The translations under genes and the position numbers were made by a program. The notes beneath the pieces are model-generated. The model was not told the DNA's origin and did not search any database. It was given only the letters and a program-made list of their open reading frames with translations. 64,000 nucleotides of DNA. It comes from JBKCUI01 sp052161625. GTDB lineage: Bacteria > Planctomycetota > Planctomycetia > Pirellulales > Pirellulaceae. The stretch lies in NCBI GenBank assembly GCA_052161625.1, contig CP197412.1; one strand, 5' to 3'. Of the stretch, positions 34,101 through 46,100 are shown piece by piece (position 1 is the stretch's first letter; the number at the start of each line of letters is the position of its first letter).

Positions 34101-37100
34101 ATTGTTACCTCCAATATCGTTGATGCTGTCGTTGCCTTGGCCCGCAAGGATTCGATCGCTGCCCGATCCACTGTTGATGGTGTCGTTGCCTTCGAAAGCT
34201 GCGTTGATCGACTCAAACGACGTCACATTACCGCCGCTAAATGCGATAAGTGCAGCATCTCCCGCAATGAAGTTGGTACCATTTCCCGACTGAATCGAAT
34301 CGTTGCCCAGTCCCGCGAGTATCCAATTATTTCCGTTCCCTGCATTTATGGTGTCGTTATCACCACGCACCGAGTTCAGTCGAATGGAACTGATCTCGCT
34401 ACCTGCAAACGCAATCGTTGCTTCATCTCCGATGAGAACGTCATTGCCATCCATCCCACTGATGTTATCCGCACCGGCATTCCCTAGGATCCGGTTGCTA
34501 AATTGACTGCCGACGAGATTGTCCGCTGCCGAACTACCGACGATATCTTCGACGTTAAGAATCGTTCCGGTCGTATTGACCGATGTACGATTCAAGCCGG
34601 TGGTCAAGTTTACGGTGATCGACGTATTCCAGGCACCGTAGTCGATATTGTCTCGACCGCCGCCGCCGTCCGTCGTTCCGGTGATCGACGATCCGAGGAC
34701 CATTGTTATCAGATCATCAGCCAAGCCACCCGATACATTTTCAATTGACATAAAATCGATCAATTGCGATGTGCCCGAGTCGACTTTACCCGCGTTTCGT
34801 CTTTGGACACGAATGTTGAGCGATGCTGTTTGCAGTGACATGTCGAGCATGTCGTTATCAACACGATCCGAAGTCACATTGCCGATCAGTTTGCCCGAAA
34901 GTCGTCCGCCGCTAGCGACGATGAATCGATCGTTGTTATCGCCACCGGTTGCGTTTTCAAACCCCTCAAAGGTGAACGGAACGGTTGAGCCCGCATCGAG
35001 AATGCTTCCGGAATTCAAGCTCGAAACGGTCCAATCGGAATTGATATTCCGTCCAATCAGCGTGTTACTGGAACTGGAACCAGCGCGTGCCGATTCGATA
35101 TTCTCAAAGCTTCCAATGCCATTGGCTTTCTTCGTTTGACGATTGACGGTAACGGCTGAAGTAACGTATTCCGTATAGTCCAGCAAATCCAGACCACCTG
35201 CGCCGTCGATCACTCCGTCGACCTGATCATCGGAATCGAGGAAGAATTGATCTTCTTGAGCCCCACCGATCCAATTCTCCATCCCACTAAAGCGGAAGCC
35301 GCCATTGATAATGGCTCGATTCGATCCGTTGGCATTCCAGCTATTGACATTCCCTGTACCTTGCACGGCGCTAACCGTGAGTTGATCGTTGGTGGCAATT
35401 CCGCCGATAACGTTTTCAATTCCTTCGACTTGTAAGATGTTGCCAGAGGCATCGACGCTACCGTTGACGATGTTTGTACCACTGGTCACTCGAAGCGTAC
35501 CGCCTAGAGTTGTCAATAGCGTAGAGGTAATCGAGCTGAAATCAAAGATATCATTCGTGTCTGGCCCACCCTTGACTTCTGTCACCGAGTCAACGCCCCA
35601 ACTATTTGCAAACACATAGCGATCACTTCCAGCCCCACCAATAAGCACGTCGTTGCCATCGCCACCGATGAGCACGTCATTAGCGCTACCACCTACCAAT
35701 CGATCGTTGCCGGCACCACCGCTGAGTCGAACCGGAACCGTTACACTTGGGTCGACCACAAAGGTATCGTTGCCAGTACCGCCCGAGATGACGATCTGCG
35801 TAACGTTTTTGTACATGCGTTTGGTAATATCGGGTTCGTTGTCACGATTGAGGTAATGGAATGTCACTTCTTGAGCGGGCACTCCACCGTCGATGATCTG
35901 CTTGATTTCGAACGACTCGTTGATATCTGTTCCATAGAAATCATTTCGCTTCGAGGCGATTTCGCCAGCAAACAATGTCAATGTTCCATCTGCGGATACC
36001 TCACCCAACCCAGGCGCGGGGCACGAGTGATTGAAATTAAAGAGATTGACATCGGCGATGGTAAAGTTATCCCCACCGAGTCCAGCGATATCGTAATAGG
36101 CGCGAACGAATGCATCGATTGAACCGCGAGCATCAAAAACACAAAGGCCAGGAGGATCATCCTCATTGGCCGGAGATGGCTTGAGGCCAAACAGGTCGAC
36201 GAGCTCGTCTAAGTAAATTTTTCCGTCCTTGTCGAGGTCATTCCAGTTGAATCCTATATTCGAACGGACACCTCCTTCGATGCCTGCGGACACCAACTTC
36301 AGATCGATGACTGCCCCAACGGTCGCCTCAAAGCCCAAGCCAAATTCATCAATGTCAGTACCGGTGGTTACGTCAGCCAAATCGCCGAAGTAAAAGCCAT
36401 CGATAAAGTTACCCGTCTTTGCGATACCGCGGGTATCGAAACCGATCGAGAATTGAGCGAATGCATTGAGATTCGCATTGAATGTCGCGAAGAGAGGCGA
36501 CGCAGGAACGGGGATCGGCCCAAATCGCATCTTGAATGGTACGTTCAATTCCAGCTTGGGAATCTTCCACTGAATGATGTCCGCTTTTTCGCCGGTGAAC
36601 AGCTTAAAGATGTTGGATGGGCTCGATAGAAGTGGGATCTTGATTCCTAAGCCACCTTTACCAGCACCATTGGCCGAGCCAGTAAGCCGTCCTAAAAGCG
36701 ACTTGGTATTCGCTGCCCCTGGTGTACCCGCCGTGCCAACCTTATTGGCCACACCATTCGGAACGGGAGCTCCGCCAGCGTCGAGTAAGTCCGACTGCAA
36801 TCCGTTTGGCTTGACTTGAACAGGCGTGTTCTTGTTGGTTAAGTCAGGCGGTGCAACCCCAGGCGCGGGGTCGGTTGTGATATAGGAAGCTGTGATCGTT
36901 CCTGTAGGAGTTGTCCGGAAAACGATTTTTGTCTTCTTCACATTGGATTCGACATAGCGAACGATGGTGTAATTGGCGATTCCCTGTGCATCCCTTGCCG
37001 GCACTTCGACACCATTGCTCAACACGCGAACTTGTGTTCCAGCGCGCGGATTAGTCCGCATAACTCTTTCAAGTGGCAAAGTTGTTGTCGTTGTTAACGC

Positions 37101-40100
37101 ACTGATCTCGTCTCGAGGTTTACCTGTCACCCAGAACGTACCAAAGTTGATCACGATTCCGTCACCATCTTTAGTCATTTCATCCAGCATGTCGGCCAAC
37201 TTGAAGGCTTCTTGCATCAATCCGATAACTTGGTTCGCTTTGCGAGCGATCGCAATGTTTTGTTCGGTAGGGGATTGACTGAGAATGCCTAATGTCAAGA
37301 AGGTGAGTTCTGGTCCATTGAGTGACTTCGACAAATCATTCAAGCCGGGAACTGGCGATGCCAAAAAATCGATTAAGGGTCGAACTGGCCCCAAGTACTG
37401 AGTGAATGAATCGAGAACAGGTTTAATGACCGAAGTCAAGAAACTACCCATATCCAGCTTGACATCGCGAATCGCGATGTCCGGTACGCCGCCACCGATA
37501 ACCCCATCGCGTGTGGTGAATCCGATCGCCCAATCCAAGGTGAGATCAGCAGTGATATTTGGTAAGCTCGACTCGCCAACGTCCGCCCTCAATCGCAGAT
37601 CTGCGAACGCTTCGGTGGCGATACCCGCATTAAAGAGCGTCTTGGCGGGCGTTTGCTTGATCTCAGCAAACGTCAATCGATTCTTTGTATCGCTATCGGG
37701 ATTCAGAATATCTAAGAAGATATTGCCCGCAATCCCTGTTCCTTTCGACAATCGTTTGTTGCCGTCCGAATCCGCTTCCGTTAACAGATCGTTGGTATCG
37801 CCATCTCGGTTGTAATCGAATCGATCGACTGCTTCATTGAGCACAGGCCCTCGTGTGAGTCCTGTAACAGGATCTACCCCCGCACCGCCATTGTTCAGGA
37901 TTCCATCTCGGTTATAGTCCTCGATCGCATTACTGGTGGCCGACAAGTTCAGAACGAACAGTTTGCCGCCAAGAGTCGTGCCTGGTTTGAGTACGACATC
38001 CATCGCTACATTCAATTCGGGCGATCCTACGCTGGGAAGCCCATTGGTATAGACGCCATTAGGTTTGAGTTGGAAATAGAACCCGTTTTGCAAACTAACG
38101 CCAAAGCCAAAGCTAAAGTCGTAGGCAAAGCTAAGTTCGACACCTCCTTTGGTTTCCAATTCAAATGCGAACGCATCGACGCCGAGATCGAAATCGACGT
38201 CGAGTTTGTCACGGCCAGCAATGTTAAGGTTGATACCAAACTCAGCCTCCGCGATCGGTGTGCTGATCGAAGGTATCGTAATTTCGATATCGCGAAAATC
38301 AGCTACTTCAGAGTTGTCTGGAGCGTTCGGGTCGTTGTGATGTAATGGATTTAGTTTGAGGATCTTCAAGCCGTTGGGGCCGAGCGAATCGAATATTGAT
38401 TGTTGCACCTGAGCGCGAACGGCTTCGAGCGGGCCACCTTGCGTGCTGACGACAGAATCGAGTTGATTGATCATCGTTCGAAGCTTGCCGACAAAACTGC
38501 TATCCAAGTTGACGTTTTCACCAACCAGGGGCACCTGGGTCAACAGATCGTCCTTCATCCCTGATTCGATCATTGTCAACACGGCTTTAACACCGCTAAT
38601 GATTTGAGCCAGACTGATCTTGCTAGGATCAGTCATATTGGCGATGGTGGTCTTGATACCATCGAAGTTCAGGTCAAAGCTTGCGGGTTTGTCGAGACCG
38701 GCTCCGACGGTGATGGCATCAGGCACTTGCAGGCCAAGGAGATTGCCGTCGAGTCCTGCAGATGCGAAGCCGCTAATGTTGAAATCAAACTTGCTGGCCG
38801 CAGGGATTGTTGACGAGAAGACCTGCGAGAATGGAATGCCGCCGATCGTGTTTGCGTCGCTAGGAACAAGAGCGGGATCGACAGAGACGTTGATCTCTGC
38901 GGGATTGGCTGCTGGAGTGTGCGACGCGAGCGAGTATCGGATTTCGGACGTTGTTGCGGAGGCATTCTTAAAGATGACACGAGGTGGATTCGATGTGTCG
39001 AGGGCATAGTCGACATCGAGAGTGATGTTGTTCCCACGCTTGAGATTGGCGTTCCACGCATCGGTGGTCGATCCAATGTATGCTGCGTTTCCAGCTTTGC
39101 CAGTGCCAGTAGTTAACGAAGAAGTTGTATACAGTTCATACGTTGTAGGCGTCAGGATTTTGGCAAAGTATTTGCCGTTTGCATTCGTATTCCCAAGTAC
39201 ACCTTTGATTGTTACCGGTTGACCATTTCGAAGACCGTGAGTTGCGGCAGTGGTGATGACGATGGGGTTCGCATTCGTGGCGTTGTTAATGCCTCCTTCG
39301 CGAGTCACGACGATCAAGTCATCGGTGATTGCCCCCGCCAGAGCGAGCCCAGCGCCACCGGCAACGACAGAGGTGGGATTTAGGAACTGAGCTTTCTTGA
39401 GCTGCAGTTTTCCTTCGAGGCCACCTCCGATGCCGCCGATTCCCGCTTGCGCAGAGATGGTTGAGTCGATCGAAGTGGTCAGTTGAAATCGAGTTGTGTT
39501 CAACAAGTAGGGTGTAAAGGTCCCGAATCGGAACCCAAAGTCGAGATCAAGTGTTCCGCCGACGGTGAAGTCGATGTTCCCACCCGTTGTCACATCGACA
39601 GGTCCTAAATCGGGGAGATTGAAATCGAAACCAACAGACTTGGTTACCGATTTGGCGATGTCAATTTTGACGATCGCCGTCGCTTGGAATCCAGGTGCGG
39701 ATGCGTCTGCATCGACGAAGTCGATCGTCAAAGCAAATGCATTGTCCGGAAGTCCGAGCTCTTCTTTGATCGCGTCTCCAATGATCTTTCCGAGACTGCT
39801 TCGGGTTGCAATCGTGTCTTGAATCTCGGTGATCTTGTTCAAAAGATCAGTGCGCCCGTCGATCGTGGCAGGGATGCCAGCGATTGTATTTCGCAGGCGT
39901 GTGATGGCCGCGACAAGCTGACCTGTCGAAACGAAAGTCAATTGCTGAACTTCGGAGGTGGTGTTTGCCACACCTTGAGTCAAGGTTCGAGTTTGGACTG
40001 TTAGCCCAGTTCCGCTCGTTCCCTTAAGATCGCTTACGTTGCCTCGCGATGCTTCGAAGATCACTTCGTAGGGACCACCATTCTCGCCGGTGACGCTCTT

Positions 40101-43100
40101 GATCACGCCTGGGCCCCAAATACGAGTCAATTCGTCAAAGACATCAGCTGCGGGCGAATCGAGCGGGATGTCGTTCGGCGTCAGGAGCCATGTACCGCCA
40201 CTGGTATACGTGCCATTACCAGAGCGAGCGATGGTTAATTCGGTATTCGTGTAAAGTTCGAATGTCGTGGGCGATAACACCTTGGCAAAGTAGGTACCAT
40301 TCGCGTTGGTATTTCCGACGACTCCGCTGATCGTAACTTTTTGGCCACTCGTCAATAGGGAGGTGCTCGATGTTGTTATCACAATCGCCGAGTTCGCGGG
40401 ATTGGAGGCGCTCGTTATCGATAAGGCGGAGGAAAATGCGGGCAAGCTCAGTTGATAAACGTGGTCTGGATTTTGAAATGATTTGACAGCCTGAATTTGC
40501 TCCATCACGGAATCATTTTGCTCAGGCGTGCCGCCGAGGCTTGGCAATAACGTCTCCAACTCGAGAATCTTCGCATTCAAAAGATCGAGGTCCGGTCCGG
40601 CGAGGAGTTCTTCAGCCGCTTTGGCAAGCCCGCCCACGACATTGAGGATATCATTGGGGGTTTGGTTGATGATTGGAATCGGTGTATTCAATCCATCGAT
40701 GTCACTGTTCTGAAGCAGCTCAACAACCTGTTGGACTACACCAACTAAGTCTGCAACGGAGAAGTTTTTGAAGCTCTCCAACGCGGCTTGAAGGTTCGTA
40801 ACGCCATAGGTAATGGTCGGCTTGGTAAAGCCACTCCCCGATAAGGTCGCTTGGATGGTCATCGGCGTTGCACCACCTTGCTTGAAGGCAGGGGGCAAAA
40901 AGACTAACGCGTTTCCATCGACGGGAAGATTGGCTGATCCAGTGTAGGTAAAACTTGGTTGGATAACGGATTTGAAACTGCCCAGAGAGAAGTCGCTCAA
41001 CCGCAATTTTCCGTCGGCACCTTCATTGGGAGCAGTCTCGGGATCGTCGATATCGACCAAATTGATCGATGCGTCGGCCTCAAAGCTGAGGACTCCATCC
41101 ACGATACCGAGATCTAGAATTCCGAGCGAAGCCACGAGATCGACATCCGTCGAACTAACCGTAACATTTGCAAATGCCCTGCTTCCTGAGGCAAGAATGT
41201 AAAACTGATCCGTTGTGAAACGCCTCAATAGCGGATTGCCAAACAGTCGCGTCCCATCGTTAACCTCGTTAAAGTCTGGGGTGTTGAGATCGTCTTCGAT
41301 TGGCGAAACTTCTTGAATTACTCCGAGAAGCGAACCAATTGGACTGACTCCGTTGTTATCGCCAAGAGCCTTCACCTGCAGTTTGCTCGTCCCTCGAGTC
41401 CAGGTTCCGCCCGTTGTAAAGGCTCCACTGCCAGCTTGGCCGACCGAAAGAGCCGCATCCTGGAATAGCTCGAAGGTAGTCCCGTTGACAACGCGAATGT
41501 AGAACTCACCGTTAGCCGCGGTATTACCAAGTAAATTTTCAATAGTAACTTTTTGCGTGTTTACAAGTCCAGCGGTGCTCGCTGTAGTGATGACGATTGG
41601 GTTGGCATTGCTCGCGCCTGTAATGGTCCCGCTTATCGACGTAGCAGCGGTAGAATTGTCCTTGAGACGAATGAAATCTCCACCCAGCGTTGCGCTTCCA
41701 CCGCTTGTGTAGGCTCCGTTGCCTGCAACCGGGGTAAGGAGTTGTTTGTCAGTATAAAGCTCAAAGGTTGTTGCACTTGTCACTTTCACGAAACGAGTGC
41801 CGTTGGCAGCAGTGTTTCCCAGCACTCCCGTTATGGCTGACTCTTGTCCGTTTCCTAATCCAGCCGTACTCGATGTGGTGACAACGATGGGGGTCGTGTT
41901 GCTGGCATTCGTGATCGTTCGATTATCAGCAAACGTCACATCTAACGTAGTAGCACCACCCGCGGCGGCCTCAATCTTTGACTCAATATCACCGAGTGTC
42001 TCGGATCGATCGAGGTTGACAAGAATGTTTCTGCCATTCCGCAACTGAACCTGCAAATCAGGGATATTGCTTTGATTACCCGAAGTGAACCCCAGAAATG
42101 CAGAAGTGCCGGCGGCAATAGTGAGACCATTTACTTTCGTTGCATTCGAGACAATGTAAAGTTTTCCATCCGTTGTGACTTGGATTTCAATAGGCGATAT
42201 ATCCTCGACTACTTTCAAGTTAGTTAGATTCAGTTGAAGGAATCGCGCTTTGAGTGCCTCATTCAAATCCATTGCAAGATCGACGAGATTCGCGTTATCA
42301 CTCATGGATGCCGCGGGAACTGTTACGTTGACTGCTGTAGAGATATTGCCGTACTGGTGAACGGTGAGGTTTAGAACAAGGTCAGTGTTCGGTGAATTCT
42401 TGCCGCTCGAATTGATTGCCGTTCCTACTAAACCCGTTTTGACCTGTGCACCTCGCCCTTGGTTCAAAACGGTCAGTGGGGTCGAGCTACTCACGGTTCC
42501 TACGCCAACAGGATCTAGATCGATACCGACAGTCAGTTCCACACCTGCTTCGGCAGAGAGCGTCGCACTAGCACCGCCTGCTACGCTAAGCTGAGCAAAT
42601 CCGACATCAACACCTTCGTCGAAATTGAGGTCAATTGATTTCTCAAATTCGGTTCCGAGCTTGATATTGAATTGCACCGATCTTGGTGCGGCTATGTAAT
42701 GCAAAGATGCTGTAAAAGGGCTCACGCCGATTTGATTTTGTAGCATCCCGTTGATGACATGAACCAAATCTTGTATCGTTCCAGCGCGGAATGCCGGACT
42801 GGCTAACATTCCATCGCGAATCCGCGGCACATTCCCCGATTCGACGATTTCGGACCCAAGTCCAAGTTCTGTCCTCGCCGTATTTGCGTCCTTGATCTGT
42901 CCAGCGCCGAAGCCCAGTTGAGTCGCTCCGTTGATAGCAATGGATTCGGTCGCGCTATCTACTGCGAAGATTCGGAGGCGATTTCCATCGAGACGGGCTC
43001 GAAGCACCGCGTTTAGTTTGCCACCACCAAAGGACGTGTTCGCAAATGCTCTGTTCAAGGTCGCCAGCATATCCGCTGGTTGGCCATTATCTTTGGTCGA

Positions 43101-46100
43101 AGCAGCGCTGATCGAAACATTTACGGTGTCGCCATTGATGGCAAGCTCCATTGTCAGGTCGCTACTCAATTGGGATGGCAATTCGTCAGTCGCAGTGACC
43201 TGTACCGTACTTAATTCCAGAGAAATACCTGCCGTTGGGCTGGTCGTTCGAATCGCGAGTTTGTTCTGGGAAGCGGTATCGAACAAAGCAATTGCTCGTG
43301 TGCCCAAGGTGGTGCTGGGAGAAGCTTGCGAGGATCCGTCCGCTTGAATCGCCGAATTGAATCGGAACGAAAGCGTGTTGAGTGTCATCTGATCGACACT
43401 AGCTTTCTGGAAATTTCCAGTTGTATCGAGATATTCGATCACATCTCCAACACGAATACCGAGATTGTAAAGATCGATGGTCGTGGGTAGAACTGCGTTC
43501 CAACGTTGATACCCGATAGGCAATGGCTGCACGAAATTGGGAATCGAACCCGCTGTAATGTCCGTGAAAGACGAAATCTCGCTGCCAGAGAGTGGTAGTT
43601 GCCTTTGTGCAACGAGTTTATCCCCAAAGCCCTGAGAGACCAAAGCTGCATTGATGTCGTCGTAGAGATCATCGATGGAGGTGTTTGTCGTAGTGCTCGA
43701 AGCCGGAATGGTAACGAATGATGGCTCGCCGCCTTCAAGTCGAATCGCAAAGGTTGCATCGCTAGATAGTCGACCGTTCGTGATCGAAATATCATTTGCG
43801 CCAACCAATTTTGGATTGAAATAGAGTTGGCGGGCAAAGTTCTGTGTGATTTTCGTGAAATCGATAATGCCACTGACTGCCTCTTTCACGAAGGGAATGC
43901 CTTCTGGCACTTCGAATTTACCTGCGATCTCCTGAACGGAGTTACCGAGTTGAACAAACATCGTGGCGACCGCTTCAGGCGTCAACGATTCGGTGGTGCC
44001 GATCGTATTGCTGACGAAGAACTTGTTCAACAAGCCACGCAGTTCGGACAAGTTCGAAAAGGACGCAGGTGCGCGCGTTGTCGTCGAGATTGGATTCGCG
44101 ACATTGGTAGTGAAGATCGTCACCTCTCCCGGAATCGCCGTCCCAGCTACCTCGGGACGAATCTTCAGTCCATCGATATCGAATGAACCGGTGAAGGTTG
44201 GAATGAAGGAATTGGACAAGTTGGCTGGGCTGATAAGCTCATTGATGGTAGCTCGGCCAACAGGTCCAGAAGCTGGTAAAGGATCTTTAACGTTAATCCC
44301 TAAAGTTGTAGTGAACGTGACGCCGTCGTTCGTGGTAACCGCAGGGTCTTCTGCTAGGATGGCGCTAATGAATCCAAGAGAGGCGCGTGCTTGGGGGTTG
44401 TCGAGTCGTGCCGTAATTGCGAGGCTGATTTCGGGGGTCGTGTCATCTAAAATACCAACTCGATCTCCGAAAGGAATCGGTGGCGTTGGCAGGGTGGGAT
44501 TTGGGTTCAAGTCGATGACGATAGGGAGTCGGATTGTAGGCGTCGCTGTTACCATAAAATTACCGGACGCATTGAATTCAAGGCCGGCAATTTTGTTTCC
44601 GAAATCGAGCCGCGTTGCGTACTCAATAGACGCTGGTGTAAAAGTCGGGATTAATGTCAAAAGTCTAGTAGTGTTGTTGTAGGACACTGCACCCGGCCCG
44701 TCGAACTTAATTCCTAATGGCTCGGCAATTTCGTTGAATAGCTGGGCAAGAGATCCAGCGACCATACCCGGCTTGCTGAAGTTGACCAACGCCGCCTTCA
44801 TCGTGTCGCCAAGCGTTCCACCCACTTGGAAGCTTAACTCAGGATCGGTGACATTTGGATCATCGGAGCGAGATTCCAGGTAACGAATCGTTACCTCTTC
44901 TCCATCGACGGTGTCAACTATTCCTTCATAAAACTCACCACTTGTAGCCAAGAACATCATCGTATCATCGGGTTTAATGCCAATCGATGCCGCCGACTTG
45001 CCTCCAAGGTTGATCTGCGCCGTAAAGCGCTTGAAACCATGTACGATCGTTGACCCCGTCATGGATATTATCTCGCTACGATCAAATTTGCGAGGCTCCG
45101 CTTGGGTTGATAGAATCTCTCTAACGGTTTTGTTAAGAAGCGGAATTTTGACGTTCAGAGCATCGCTGCCTGTCACATTGTTCAGCCAGCTTGCAAACTT
45201 GATCAACCCATCCACAATGGCTTCGGAACTCAAGTTCAGGAGCAATGGAGCAAGGTTTGCATTGATGGTGGGGCTTGTGGAATCAAAGATGTTCGGATCG
45301 ACAATCGTTACGCTTGGTAGAGTTGCACCAGCGTTCAAGAGGCTCGCGCCATAGAGACTTGCATTAAAGCGGAGGTCCAGATCTACGGACCCCGATGGAG
45401 TTATCGTGATGCGATTAGCGATTGGTCCAGCTGTATTTGCGACAGTGATGGTAGCGCCTGCATCCAACCTCAATTTTGCCGCGGTCACCGTTCCGTCAAC
45501 CGTGCCGTTCGCGATGGAAAATCCGAGACTTGAGTTGTCACCATTCACTGAGGCACGAACATTGAATCGATTCAAGGTAAAAAATGGATCGATTCCTGTG
45601 ACGGTGCTAAGACCAACACCAAAACTGATCCCTACATCGATCGTTGCGGCAACATCAATGAGTGAATCGGCTGTTAGTACCGCTCCGATGCTTGACAACT
45701 GTGACGCCCCCAGCGAATCTAACTTGAGTTCGACAGAACGCGAGTAAGTTCCGTTGACGGCGAGATCGAATTGCAGTTTATTGGTTGCAAGATCAAGACC
45801 TCCTTGGAGCGAAATACCAACTCCCCCCAGAATGTCACGCGTCACCGTGTCGATATGCGCCGTAATCGCGTTACGGAATCCTAACGCAGTTGGCTTGTTT
45901 CCTACATTGGAAGGATTGAACGCACTGCTAGATGGATTGAAACTTTCGAAGTAGTCTCGAGCTGCTTTCTCGAATTTGACAAGATCTCCCCATCGCTTCG
46001 TGATTGGCCCCCCTGACTCGTTGATCAATCCGTTGAGAGACTGGCCTATTCCAGGAATCTCTTTATTAAAAGCCGAACGACTTGACACATCATCGGCTGC

